Source: Marinobacter iranensis
GTDB lineage: Bacteria; Pseudomonadota; Gammaproteobacteria; Pseudomonadales; Oleiphilaceae
Length of the DNA stretch: 64,000 nucleotides
Assembly (NCBI RefSeq): GCF_029207565.1
Contig: NZ_JANCMW010000016.1
Coordinates: 34,239 to 98,238, forward strand
Reading direction: 5' to 3'
Shown here: one piece after another, positions 37,595-46,337 of the stretch
Layout: every line of letters starts with the position of its first letter
Position numbering within the stretch: position 1 is the first letter of the stretch
Program-made: the position numbers and the translations under genes
Notes under the pieces: generated by a model
Database searches by the model: none
What the model was told of the DNA's origin: nothing
Seen by the model: the letters and a program-made list of their open reading frames with translations, nothing else

Positions 37595-37686
37595 GGTGCG
37601 GTAAGGCCTCCCTCACAAAATGTGCGGAGCCCAAGCGCACATGGATGTGCTTGTAGCGTTTTTTGTGAGGGAGGCCTTACCGCACC
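37595..37686 (+). repeat. Long hairpin repeat H4 (perfect 26-bp stem, short core)
   Basis: Arms 37595-37620 and 37661-37686 are perfectly complementary over 26 bp. The 40-nt core (37621-37660) starts TGTGCGGAGCC and ends GTAGCGTT like the others but lacks the ATGGATGGCGGAGCC block, leaving only the second small hairpin, GCACAT-GG-ATGTGC. It ends 12 bp from the pyrF stop. Confidence 0.88.
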
Positions 37687-37698
37687 GAGGCAACAAAC

Positions 37699-38424
37699 TT
37701 ACCGGCTAGGGCCGGAGACCGCGATTAACTCCGAGTGAATAGCCTCCAACGCCGCCAGAGGATCAGCAGCCTGGGTAATCGGGCGACCGATGACCAGGTA
37801 GTCGGAACCGGCTTTAAGGGCATCGGTGGGAGTCATGATGCGCTGTTGGTCGCCTTTGTCGGCAGACAGCGGGCGGATACCCGGAGTGACCAGTTTGAAG
37901 TCGGCGCCCTGCTCCGCTTTCAGCGCCGGCGCCTCCTGCGCGGAGCAGACAACGCCATCCAGGCCGCAGTTGCGGGTCAGGGTTGCCAGACGGGAAACCT
38001 GGGCTTCCGGGGAATCGGTGATGCCAATGCCGGCGAGATCTTCGGAGCCCATGCTGGTCAACACCGTCACCGCAATCAGCAACGGGCGGTCCTTGCCGTA
38101 ACTCTCCAGGCGGTCACGGCAGGCGGTCATCATCTTTTCACCGCCGGAAGCGTGCACATTGACCATCCAGACCCCAAGATCAGCAGCAGCCGCTACCGCA
38201 GCCGAGGTGGTGTTGGGAATGTCATGAAATTTCAGGTCCAGGAACACCTCGAACCCGCGGCCGTGAAGGTCGCGGACCAGGCCGGGGCCGGAGCGGGTAA
38301 ACAGCTCTTTACCTACCTTCAGACGGCACTTGGCCGGGTCCAGTTGGTCAACCAGCGCCAACGCAGGCTGGTCGGACGGAAAATCCAGGGCAACAATGAT
38401 TCGGGGATTATCAGGGGTTTGCAC
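37699..38424 (-). CDS. pyrF: Orotidine 5'-phosphate decarboxylase
   Basis: The 241-residue product begins MQTPDNPRIIVALDFPSDQP. The catalytic D-x-K-x-x-D tetrad region is LDLKFHDIPNTTSAA, with KVGKELF supplying the other Lys. LVTPGIRPLSADKGDQQR and YLVIGRPITQAADP bind the phosphate. It converts OMP to UMP, the last step of pyrimidine synthesis. It is the last gene of the minus-strand series below lapB (33-bp gap), an order also seen in related genomes. Confidence 0.96.
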   Translation of the reverse strand: MQTPDNPRIIVALDFPSDQPALALVDQLDPAKCRLKVGKELFTRSGPGLVRDLHGRGFEVFLDLKFHDIPNTTSAAVAAAADLGVWMVNVHASGGEKMMTACRDRLESYGKDRPLLIAVTVLTSMGSEDLAGIGITDSPEAQVSRLATLTRNCGLDGVVCSAQEAPALKAEQGADFKLVTPGIRPLSADKGDQQRIMTPTDALKAGSDYLVIGRPITQAADPLAALEAIHSELIAVSGPSR

Positions 38425-38457
38425 AGTCAGTTTCCTGCAGAATGTCGTGTCATCGGG

Positions 38458-39627
38458 TTATTCGGCTTCCACACCCTGTATCGGGCGGACAGTTTCCCAT
38501 TGTTTGCAACTGGGGCATAACCAGTGCAGCTGCTGGCCGGAAAAACCGCAGTTAACGCACCGGTAAATGGGGCGGTTGGCCAGAATCAGGTGGCCAATGC
38601 GGCTGACCAGGCGGCCTTCGTCAGTGGTCATGCCTTTTTCGTAGCCCGCCAGCTCCACCAGGCGCAGCAAGCCCCGGACACTGGGGCGCACCTCGAGTTC
38701 CCTGCGCAGCAATTCGATGGCGGCCATGCGACCGGAAGTACGTTCAACGGCCTCCACCAGTGCCAGCAGCAGGCTGGTGCTTGGCCAGGTTTCGTAGAAT
38801 TTTCCGAGTTTCTTGACCAGGCGCCCGACATCGCCGTGTTCCCGCTCAAGTTTCATTAACCGGTCAACAGCCTCGGAGCCGAATTCCGGGTTCTGGTCGA
38901 AGATCTTCAGGCTCTGATTGGCCGCGTCACGATAACTGCCCTGCCGAATGAGCAGTCTCATCATGATAAAGGTGGCCCGCACACAGGAGCGGTCATACTC
39001 CAGGGCTTCCTTGGCCAGTTTCTGGGCCATCCAGCGATCATCATGCTTGAGGGCATCTTCTGCCTGCTCACAGGTGATGTAGGCCAGCATCTTGTACATG
39101 CGGGCATCGTGCTCACCGGTGGTCAGCGTTCGAGCCACCTGCCCGGCCTTGCCCCACTCCTTTTCCTGCTGATACAGCTCAATCAGCTGCAGCGACGACT
39201 TGCGACCGTATTCCCTGTCTCCCATCAATTGATGGAGCAACGCTTCCGCCCGGTCCAGCAGGCCCGCGTTCAGGTAGTCAATGGCCAGTTCATAAGTGAC
39301 CTGTTGGGAAAAACGGGTGGGCAGTTCAGGGCGTGCCAGCAGGTTCTGGTGAATCAGGATGGCACGGTCCGTCTCACCCTTGTGACGGAAATGGGCGCCA
39401 ATGGACAGGTGCAACCCCACCGTGTCCTTGTTGACAGCCAAGGATTGAACGAAGTTCTCCACCGCCTGATCGGAATAGTTGGTGAACAGGAATTGCAGGC
39501 GGTCTTTGACGGATTCCTCATCCGAGATGGGCGTTTTGGACCGCTCCCTGGTGCTGCCCATACGCCCGACAAACCAACCAGCAGCCACCGCGACAGTCAA
39601 CAGCAGCCATTGAAGCACTATATCCAT
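38458..39627 (-). CDS. lapB: Lipopolysaccharide assembly protein LapB (YciM)
   Basis: The 389-residue product has one N-terminal TM helix (IVLQWLLLTVAVAAGWFVG) followed by a run of TPR repeats (about residues 60-330) and a C-terminal rubredoxin-like metal domain: YRCVNCGFSGQQLHWLCPSCKQW, a pair of CxxC motifs. LapB binds LPS-assembly factors and controls LpxC turnover through FtsH. It begins on the last bases of lapA. The order ihfB-lapA-lapB-pyrF is typical of Pseudomonas-like gammaproteobacteria. Confidence 0.95.
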   Translation of the reverse strand: MDIVLQWLLLTVAVAAGWFVGRMGSTRERSKTPISDEESVKDRLQFLFTNYSDQAVENFVQSLAVNKDTVGLHLSIGAHFRHKGETDRAILIHQNLLARPELPTRFSQQVTYELAIDYLNAGLLDRAEALLHQLMGDREYGRKSSLQLIELYQQEKEWGKAGQVARTLTTGEHDARMYKMLAYITCEQAEDALKHDDRWMAQKLAKEALEYDRSCVRATFIMMRLLIRQGSYRDAANQSLKIFDQNPEFGSEAVDRLMKLEREHGDVGRLVKKLGKFYETWPSTSLLLALVEAVERTSGRMAAIELLRRELEVRPSVRGLLRLVELAGYEKGMTTDEGRLVSRIGHLILANRPIYRCVNCGFSGQQLHWLCPSCKQWETVRPIQGVEAE

Positions 39628-39929
39628 TAAAGCGTCCGGTCGTTCTGGGCCCTGGATTTCTCCAATGCCTGCTCGGTACGAGCAAGTCGTTTTTCAAGGT
39701 TGCGACGGGAAACCGATGTGCGAACGGTTGCAAGCATGGTAATCAGAACTCCAATCAAAGCGCCGATCACAAAAGACAGGATAATCCAGACAGCAACACC
39801 GTGGGGCTGGGTCTCGAAGAGCAGAAAGTTGAGGGATACCGCCATCTGATTGTTGAGGGAAAAAACAAGGGCTACCAGAACCAGAAACAACACCAGCAGA
39901 ATGAGAAGGACCTTCTGTAAACCGGCCAT
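39627..39929 (-). CDS. lapA: LapA family protein (DUF1049)
   Basis: The 100-residue protein has two TM helices: VLLILLVLFLVLVALVFSLN near residues 7-26 and IILSFVIGALIGVLITMLA near 48-66. A coiled, basic C-terminal tail follows (RRNLEKRLARTEQALEKS). This is the LapA/YciS layout. It works with LapB in lipopolysaccharide assembly at the inner membrane. Its stop overlaps the lapB start; ihfB lies 71 bp upstream. Confidence 0.9.
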   Translation of the reverse strand: MAGLQKVLLILLVLFLVLVALVFSLNNQMAVSLNFLLFETQPHGVAVWIILSFVIGALIGVLITMLATVRTSVSRRNLEKRLARTEQALEKSRAQNDRTL

Positions 39930-40000
39930 AGTCGCAATGCTCCACGCGGACCTGATTATTTACATCAGGACCTGGTTAACGTCTTTCCCCACGAGGGTAA

Positions 40001-40297
40001 TCAGAAACCCTTTTTAAGGCTCTCGTTCACCTGTTCCCGCAACTCCTTGCCTGGCTTGAAGTGCGGAACAAATTTAGCCGGTAACTGCACAGCTTCGCCC
40101 GTTTTTGGATTACGCCCGGTTCTGGCGGCGCGGTGGTGCAGTGAAAAACTGCCAAAGCCCCGTATCTCAATTCGCTGGCCATCCGCCAGTGACTGGGACA
40201 TATGTTCAATAATGGTTTTCACAGCCAGTTCCACATCCTTCACTGAAAGCTGCGTCTGTTTGGACGCAATCAGCTCTACCAGTTCAGATTTTGTCAT
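40001..40297 (-). CDS. ihfB: Integration host factor beta subunit
   Basis: The 98-residue product starts from the second ATG (40297), which has AGAGGG at the right distance; the first ATG (40306) is too close to it. MTKSELVELIASKQTQLSVKDVE leads to the HU-fold signature GFGSFSLHHRAARTGRNPKTG with the Pro-containing beta-arm that intercalates in bent DNA. It pairs with IhfA to bend DNA in recombination, replication and transcription. Notably, IHF also takes part in many phage and element reactions. A terminator (40381-40412) separates it from rpsA. Confidence 0.96.
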   Translation of the reverse strand: MTKSELVELIASKQTQLSVKDVELAVKTIIEHMSQSLADGQRIEIRGFGSFSLHHRAARTGRNPKTGEAVQLPAKFVPHFKPGKELREQVNESLKKGF

Positions 40298-40380
40298 TGG
40301 GCTCATCCCTCTTCACATTATTATCGGATAGCCGGTTACCAGCTCCTTGCCTCTAGTTTAGCCAAACCAGAAAAAAACAC

Positions 40381-40412
40381 AAAAAAAACGGGCTCTTAGA
40401 GCCCGTTTTTTT
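40381..40412. terminator. Bidirectional-type terminator after rpsA
   Basis: CGGGCTC (40389-40395), loop TTA, GAGCCCG (40399-40405), with A-run 40381-40388 on one side and T-run 40406-40412 on the other. It lies 18 bp beyond the rpsA stop and 83 bp upstream of the ihfB start, so ihfB-lapA-lapB-pyrF has its own promoter or depends on read-through. Confidence 0.9.
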
Positions 40413-40429
40413 CATACCAACCGGAAAAC

Positions 40430-42124
40430 CTATTCCTTGTTGGCGTTTTGCTGCTGCATCTGCTCCTTGATGAGATCACCGATGGTGGTCGCACCAGAGG
40501 AAGATTCAGCCGCTTTCGAACGAACACCTTCCAGTGCCTGCTTGTCGTCTTCAACATCTTTCGACTTCACAGACAGGTTGATAACGCGGTTCTTGCGGTC
40601 GATGCTGATGATCTTCGCTTCAACTTCGTCGCCTTCGTTCAGCGCGTTGCGTGCGTCTTCAACACGATCACGGCTGATTTCAGAGGCTTTCAGAACAGCT
40701 TCAACTTCGTCGTTCAGGGTGATAGTGGCAGCTTTGGCGTCAACCGCGGATACCGTGCCCTTAACGATGGAGCCCTTGTCGTTCAGCTGTACAAACTCGG
40801 CGAACGGATCGCTTTCCAGCTGCTTGATACCCAGGGAGATACGCTCACGCTCGGGATCAACAGACAGGATAACGGTTTCGACTTCGTCGCCCTTCTTGTA
40901 TTCACGGACGGCTTCTTCGCCAGTCTCGTTCCAGCTGATGTCTGACAGGTGAACCAGACCGTCGATGCCACCGTCCAGGCCGATGAAGATACCGAAGTCA
41001 GTAATTGACTTGATCTTGCCGGAGATACGGTCGCCCTTGTTGAACCTGCTGGAGAAGTCTTCCCAGGGATTGGCAACACACTGCTTGATGCCCAGGGAGA
41101 TACGACGACGCTCTTCGTCGATATCCAGGATCATCACGCCCACTTCGTCGCCTACCTGAACGACCTTGGACGGATGAATGTTCTTGTTGGTCCAGTCCAT
41201 TTCGGAAACGTGGACCAGGCCTTCAACGCCTTCTTCCAGCTCGGCAAAGCAGCCGTAGTCGGTCAGGTTGGTTACACGTGCGGTAACCTTGGTACCTTCC
41301 GGATAACGGCCCTTGATATCAACCCAGGGATCTTCACCCAGCTGCTTCAGACCCAGTGATACGCGGTTGCGCTCACGGTCAAACTTCAGAACCTTGACGT
41401 TGATCTCGTCGCCGACATTGACGATTTCGCTCGGATGCTTGATGCGCTTCCAGGCCATATCGGTGATGTGCAGCAGGCCGTCAACGCCACCCAGATCCAC
41501 GAACGCGCCGTAGTCAGTCAGGTTCTTGACGATACCCTTGATTTCCAGACCTTCGGTCAGGGTTTCGAGCAGAGCTTCACGCTCGGCACTGTTTTCAGCT
41601 TCCAGAACGGCGCGGCGGGAAACAACCACGTTGTTACGCTTCTGGTCGAGCTTGATAACCTTGAATTCGAGTTCCTTGTTCTCCAGGTGCGCGGTGTCGC
41701 GAACCGGACGAACGTCTACCAGAGAGCCCGGCAGGAAGGCGCGGATGCCGGCCAGATCGACGGTGAAACCACCCTTGACCTTGCCATTGATAACACCCTT
41801 AACCACTTCTTCAGCTTCGAAGGACTTCTCGAGTACCTTCCAGGCTTCTGCGCGCTTGGCTTTCTCACGGGACAGACGGGTTTCACCGAAGCCGTCTTCC
41901 ACAGCGTCGAGAGCTACGTCAACAACGTCGCCAATAGCAACTTCCAACTCGCCTTTTTCGTTGAGGAACTGGGAGGCGGGGATAACGCCTTCGGACTTCA
42001 GCCCGGCGTTAACGGTGACCCAGTCGCTATCAACATCAACTACGGTTCCCTGGACGATGGAACCCGGTTGCATGTCAATTTCTTTTAGGCTTTCTTCAAA
42101 AAGATCCGCAAAGCTCTCGCTCAT
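40430..42124 (-). CDS. rpsA: 30S ribosomal protein S1
   Basis: The 564-residue protein contains six S1 (OB-fold) domains, at about residues 20-90, 105-175, 190-260, 275-350, 365-435 and 450-520, each with the G-x-V ... F-V/I-D/E-L ... G-L-V/L-H pattern (GAFVDLGGVDGLLHITDMAW, GCFAELEEGVEGLVHVSEMD). It unfolds and recruits mRNA to the 30S subunit. It is the last gene of the supraoperon (cmk 131 bp upstream). A 12-bp perfect hairpin in its leader at 42191-42232 may allow autoregulation or processing. Confidence 0.97.
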   Translation of the reverse strand: MSESFADLFEESLKEIDMQPGSIVQGTVVDVDSDWVTVNAGLKSEGVIPASQFLNEKGELEVAIGDVVDVALDAVEDGFGETRLSREKAKRAEAWKVLEKSFEAEEVVKGVINGKVKGGFTVDLAGIRAFLPGSLVDVRPVRDTAHLENKELEFKVIKLDQKRNNVVVSRRAVLEAENSAEREALLETLTEGLEIKGIVKNLTDYGAFVDLGGVDGLLHITDMAWKRIKHPSEIVNVGDEINVKVLKFDRERNRVSLGLKQLGEDPWVDIKGRYPEGTKVTARVTNLTDYGCFAELEEGVEGLVHVSEMDWTNKNIHPSKVVQVGDEVGVMILDIDEERRRISLGIKQCVANPWEDFSSRFNKGDRISGKIKSITDFGIFIGLDGGIDGLVHLSDISWNETGEEAVREYKKGDEVETVILSVDPERERISLGIKQLESDPFAEFVQLNDKGSIVKGTVSAVDAKAATITLNDEVEAVLKASEISRDRVEDARNALNEGDEVEAKIISIDRKNRVINLSVKSKDVEDDKQALEGVRSKAAESSSGATTIGDLIKEQMQQQNANKE

Positions 42125-42190
42125 TATGTGTCCTATGTGATCAACGCAAGTTTACTCCGTGATACCAGCAACACGGTCTGTTAGTTTAAA

Positions 42191-42232
42191 TCCGGATTCA
42201 GCCAGTGGCTGGCCGATAACGCTGAATCCGGA
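42191..42232 (-). promoter_or_regulatory. Perfect 12-bp hairpin in the cmk-rpsA gap
   Basis: TCCGGATTCAGC (42191-42202) pairs with GCTGAATCCGGA (42221-42232) around an 18-nt loop. It lies 66 bp upstream of the rpsA start and 23 bp after the cmk stop. No T-run follows on the minus strand, so an attenuator, RNase III site or S1 autoregulatory structure are all possible. Confidence 0.55.
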
Positions 42233-42255
42233 ATTTCAACGACAAAAAGGTGTAG

Positions 42256-42936
42256 TCAGGCCTGGCCTGCTGCGGCCATAACCCTGACTAGCACCTCTTC
42301 TATACTCAACCCAGTCGAATCAATGACTTGCGCATCATCCGCAGGCTTGAGCGGGGCGGCGGCGCGGTTCATGTCCCGCTCATCGCGCACCCGTATCTCC
42401 TCTAAAAGGGCGTCAATATTAACATCGACCCCTGCGTCCTTCAACTGGCCGTAACGTCTTTGCGCACGCTCTTCGGCGCTGGCGGTCAGAAAGATCTTCA
42501 CGGGTGCGTCCGGAAACACCACCGTGCCCATGTCACGGCCGTCCGCCACCAGCCCCGGGGGCTTGCGGAAGTCGCGCTGGCGCTGCAACAGGGCATCACG
42601 TACCGGCTGCATCACGGCTACCCTCGAGGCATTATCGCCACAGGTTTCCGTACGTATATCTGCGGTCACATCCGTGCCGCCCATCAATACTTTTGCCGGC
42701 TCGCCCGGTGGTGTTGGCTCGAACGCCACATCCAGATTGGCGGCAACGCTCACCAGCGCCGGTTCGTCATCCAGTGACACCCCCTGCCGCTCTGCTGCAA
42801 GCGCAGTAAGACGATACAGTGCGCCGCTATCCAGTAGGTGCCAGCCAAGTTTCCGGGCCAGCATCTGGGTGATGGTACCCTTGCCTGAGCCACCCGGGCC
42901 ATCCACGGTGATAACGGGCGCCTTGCCTTCAGCCAT
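42256..42936 (-). CDS. cmk: Cytidylate kinase
   Basis: The 226-residue product begins MAEGKAPVITVDGPGGSGKG, with the P-loop DGPGGSGKGTIT at residues 12-23. The NMP-binding insert includes IRTETCGDNASRVA and RDALLQRQRDF; VADGRDMGTVVFPDA carries the CMP-binding Arg/Asp; the LID is SAEERAQRRY. It phosphorylates CMP and dCMP. Its start overlaps the stop of tyrA-aroA by one base, and rpsA follows, the conserved cmk-rpsA pair. Confidence 0.96.
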   Translation of the reverse strand: MAEGKAPVITVDGPGGSGKGTITQMLARKLGWHLLDSGALYRLTALAAERQGVSLDDEPALVSVAANLDVAFEPTPPGEPAKVLMGGTDVTADIRTETCGDNASRVAVMQPVRDALLQRQRDFRKPPGLVADGRDMGTVVFPDAPVKIFLTASAEERAQRRYGQLKDAGVDVNIDALLEEIRVRDERDMNRAAAPLKPADDAQVIDSTGLSIEEVLVRVMAAAGQA

Positions 42937-45164
42937 TATTCAGCCCCCTCGGCTGAGATATTGATGCCGGTTCGCTTCGCCAACTCCACAAAACCCGGGA
43001 AAGACGTGGACACATTGGCGCAATCGGTCACCTCAATGCCGCCATCGGCCCGCAAAGAGGCTACTGAGAAGGCCATGGCAATGCGGTGATCGCCGTGACT
43101 GTTTACGGTACCGCTGCCCATGGTCTGGCCGCCATCGATAATAATGCCGTCCGGTGTGACCGTGGTCTCCACACCCAGCGCTGTCAGGCCATCGGCCATC
43201 ACCTGGATGCGGTCACTCTCCTTGACACGAAGCTCTTCCGCGCCACGCAACACCGTTCTGCCCTCGGCACATACGGCGGCAATAAACAGCACAGGGAATT
43301 CGTCGATGGCCAGGGGCACCTGGTCTTCGGGAATGTCGATGCCCTTGAGTTCGGCGGAACGGACACGCAGGTCTGCCACCGGCTCGCCGCCGATCACCCG
43401 CTCCTCCAGCACCTCGATATTGGCGCCCATCATGCGCAGGATATTGATCACCCCTACCCGCGTCGGGTTCATGCCCACATGGCGGATGGTCAGGTCAGAA
43501 CCGGGAGCGATACTGGCCGCCACCAGGAAGAACGCTGCCGAGGAAATATCCGCAGGCACATCGATGGCACTGGCCGTCAAGCGCCCGCCCCCAGTGACGC
43601 TTGCCGTGGCGGTGTCACGGTGAACGTGGTACCCGAAGCCTTCCAGCATGCGCTCGGTATGATCCCGGGTTGGTGCCGGTTCAGTCACCGAGGTAACACC
43701 TTCAGCGTAGAGCCCGGCCAACAACAGGCAGGATTTCACCTGGGCGCTGGCAACCGGCATCTCGTAATGGATGCCGGTCAGGGCGTGGCCGCCCCGGATC
43801 TTCAGCGGTGGCCGCCCGCCCTCGGCGGTGTCGATCACCGCACCCATGGCCCGCAAAGGATCCGCCACACGGCCCATGGGCCGCTTGGACAGGCTCTCGT
43901 CGCCGGTCAGCTCAGAGTCAAACGGTTGTGCCGCCAGCAACCCTGAAAACAGGCGCATGGCAGTGCCGGAATTACCCAGGTAAAGCGGCCCGCGCGGCGC
44001 CTGCAAGCCATTGATACCAACACCGTGAATGCGGACAAAACCCGCATCCGGCCCTTCGATAGTGACACCCATATCGCGGAAGGCCTGAAGGGTAGCGAGG
44101 CTGTCCTCCCCTTCCAGGAAGCCTTTCACTTCGGTGATGCCGTCGGCAAGGGCACCCAGCATGATGGAGCGATGGGAGATGGATTTGTCGCCTGGCACAC
44201 GGATCTCACCGGAAATCCGGCCACCGGGTTGAAGACGGAACGTTACCTGTTTCTGACTGTTGTTTGTCACGTAAGCCTGTCCTGAAAGCATCTTTGAAAA
44301 ATGTTCTCGCGCCGCCTTGGCGCGACTGAAAACCCGCAGCAGGGTTGCACTGTCCTGATCGGCAATGGCGGTGCGCAACTGGTCCAGATCGTGGGTGAAA
44401 TGGTCAATCACCCGCAGCACCGCATCGCGGTTGGAGAGAAATATATCGTGCCACATCACCGGGTCGCTGGCCGCAATCCGGGTAAAGTCGCGAAACCCAC
44501 CCGCCGCATAGCGAAAAATATCAAGATTCTCATCCTCACCGGCCAGCGTATCCACCAGAGAGAAGGCAATCAGGTGTGGCAGGTGGCTGGTGGCAGCCAA
44601 CACTTCGTCGTGATAAGCCACGGACATGGTGAGCACCGTGGCGCCGCAGCCTTCCCAGAGCGCCTTGAGCTTCTCAAGGTCTGGCTGGCTGACGTTATCC
44701 GCCGGGGTCAGAATCACCTTATGATTGGCAAACAGCTCCGGATTGGCCGCCCGGATGCCACTCTTCTCGGAACCGGCAATGGGGTGGCCTGGTATCACTT
44801 TCGCCGGCAACTTGCCAAACACCTCGACTACATCCTTCACGAAACTGGTCTTGGTGCTGCCCACATCCGTCAACACGGCGTTGGCGCCCAGATGTGGCTG
44901 GATTTCCGCCAGCACGGCTTTCGTTGCCCTCACAGGCACGGCCAGAACCACCAGATCACTACCCGCCACCGCTTCAGCAACCGACCCGGCCGCTTCATCG
45001 ATAATGCCCAGTTCCTTGCCAAGCGCCAGCTCATCCCCACGCTTGTCAGCACCAACGACGGTTACGGCAAGCCCGTTTTCGCGGATGGCCCTGGCCAGTG
45101 AACCACCAATCAGGCCGAGGCCGATGACCGCAACACGCTGGAACAGTGGCTGCCCTCCGGACAC
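42936..45164 (-). CDS. tyrA-aroA: Fused prephenate dehydrogenase / 3-phosphoshikimate 1-carboxyvinyltransferase
   Basis: The product has 742 residues from GTG 45164 (GGGGAG 6 nt upstream); hisC ends 1 bp before it. Residues 1-300 are TyrA: dinucleotide fold VAVIGLGLIGGSLARAI, DVGSTKTS, PGHPIAGSEKSG with the catalytic His. Residues 310-742 are AroA (EPSP synthase): GDKSISHRSIMLGALADG, LYLGNSGTAMRLFSGLLA, and LRVKESDRIQVMADGL. Thus one chain serves the tyrosine branch after chorismate and the common pathway before it. This fusion is known in Pseudomonas-like bacteria. The class of EPSP synthase was not assigned. Confidence 0.95.
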   Translation of the reverse strand: MSGGQPLFQRVAVIGLGLIGGSLARAIRENGLAVTVVGADKRGDELALGKELGIIDEAAGSVAEAVAGSDLVVLAVPVRATKAVLAEIQPHLGANAVLTDVGSTKTSFVKDVVEVFGKLPAKVIPGHPIAGSEKSGIRAANPELFANHKVILTPADNVSQPDLEKLKALWEGCGATVLTMSVAYHDEVLAATSHLPHLIAFSLVDTLAGEDENLDIFRYAAGGFRDFTRIAASDPVMWHDIFLSNRDAVLRVIDHFTHDLDQLRTAIADQDSATLLRVFSRAKAAREHFSKMLSGQAYVTNNSQKQVTFRLQPGGRISGEIRVPGDKSISHRSIMLGALADGITEVKGFLEGEDSLATLQAFRDMGVTIEGPDAGFVRIHGVGINGLQAPRGPLYLGNSGTAMRLFSGLLAAQPFDSELTGDESLSKRPMGRVADPLRAMGAVIDTAEGGRPPLKIRGGHALTGIHYEMPVASAQVKSCLLLAGLYAEGVTSVTEPAPTRDHTERMLEGFGYHVHRDTATASVTGGGRLTASAIDVPADISSAAFFLVAASIAPGSDLTIRHVGMNPTRVGVINILRMMGANIEVLEERVIGGEPVADLRVRSAELKGIDIPEDQVPLAIDEFPVLFIAAVCAEGRTVLRGAEELRVKESDRIQVMADGLTALGVETTVTPDGIIIDGGQTMGSGTVNSHGDHRIAMAFSVASLRADGGIEVTDCANVSTSFPGFVELAKRTGINISAEGAE

Positions 45165-45165
45165 G

Positions 45166-46305
45166 TTACACTCCCCGCCCGGATTCAGTCTCAGGCAATG
45201 TTCCGAGTGCGTGGGAGAGGGCTTCAACAAAGCGTGCGTTTTCCTCAGGCAGGCCAATGGACACCCGCAGGTGCCGGGGCATGCCGTAACCGGCAATCGG
45301 CCGCACAATCACGCCCTGCTCCAGTAGCGACTGGTTGATTTCCGGCGCCCGCTCACCCACATCCACCGCAATGAAGTTGCCGGCAGACGGGATGTACTCC
45401 AGCCCCATTTCGCCGAAAGAAGACTCAAGCTGTTTCATGCCCTGGGCATTCACTTCACAGGAGCGCTGCAGGTATTCCTCATCGCCCAGCACGGCAGTGG
45501 CTGCTGCCAGAGCCAGAGTATCCACATTAAAAGGTTGGCGTACACGATTGAGAATATTGGCAATTTCAGGAGAACTTACACTATAACCGGCCCGTAGTGA
45601 TGCCAGCCCCCAGGCCTTGGAAAACGTTCTCGTGACAATCAGATTCGGGTAGCGCTCAAGCAGGGATAAACCATCCACATACCCTTCACCCTGCAGGTAT
45701 TCGCAGTAGGCTTCGTCCAGAACCACCAGTACCCGTGCTGGAATCCGGTCAAGAAATGACTCGATGGCCTCCGCACCGTGAACGGTACCCGTGGGGTTGT
45801 TCGGGTTAGCGACAAACACCAGTTTTGTGCGATCGGTGATGGCTTCCACCATGGCGTCCAGATCGTGGCCGTAGTCTTTGGCGGGAACCGACACGCCTTT
45901 GGCACCAATGGCCTGGGTAACCAGCGGATACACGGCGAACGCGTACTGGGAAAACACCACTTCCGACGACGAGTCGGCAAAACACCGGGTAATCACTTCC
46001 AGGACATCGTTGGAACCGTTGCCCAGGGTAATCTGCGAGGGTTTAACGGCAAATCGTGCGGAGAGCGCCTGTTTTAGCTCGAACCCGTTGCCATCGGGAT
46101 AGCGGCAAAGCTCATCCAACGCTTCCCTGACCGCTGCCAGCGCCTTCGGGCTGGGCCCCAACGGATTTTCGTTGCTTGCCAGCTTGATGATGCCGTCTGG
46201 GTTGAGGCCCAGCTCCCGGGCCAACTCGTCAATGGGCTTACCCGGCTGGTAGGGGGATAACGCCTGCACACCCTTGACCGCTAGGCTTTGGTAATCAATC
46301 GACAT
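45166..46305 (-). CDS. hisC: Histidinol-phosphate aminotransferase (HisC2 / HisHb type)
   Basis: The 379-residue product from ATG 46305 (GGAAGGG upstream) has LASNENPLGPSPKA near the N-terminus, NPNNPTGTVHGAE, DEAYCEYLQGEGY with the PLP-binding Asp, and TFSKAWGLASLRAGY with the Schiff-base Lys. Located between pheA and tyrA-aroA, this copy is of the type called HisHb or AroJ in pseudomonads, where it can also transaminate aromatic keto acids. The tandem placement suggests phenylalanine and tyrosine synthesis as well as histidine; that is inference from context. Confidence 0.93.
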   Translation of the reverse strand: MSIDYQSLAVKGVQALSPYQPGKPIDELARELGLNPDGIIKLASNENPLGPSPKALAAVREALDELCRYPDGNGFELKQALSARFAVKPSQITLGNGSNDVLEVITRCFADSSSEVVFSQYAFAVYPLVTQAIGAKGVSVPAKDYGHDLDAMVEAITDRTKLVFVANPNNPTGTVHGAEAIESFLDRIPARVLVVLDEAYCEYLQGEGYVDGLSLLERYPNLIVTRTFSKAWGLASLRAGYSVSSPEIANILNRVRQPFNVDTLALAAATAVLGDEEYLQRSCEVNAQGMKQLESSFGEMGLEYIPSAGNFIAVDVGERAPEINQSLLEQGVIVRPIAGYGMPRHLRVSIGLPEENARFVEALSHALGTLPETESGRGV

Positions 46306-46337
46306 TTCACCCTTCCTCAGCAAATTCGTGTTTCTTT

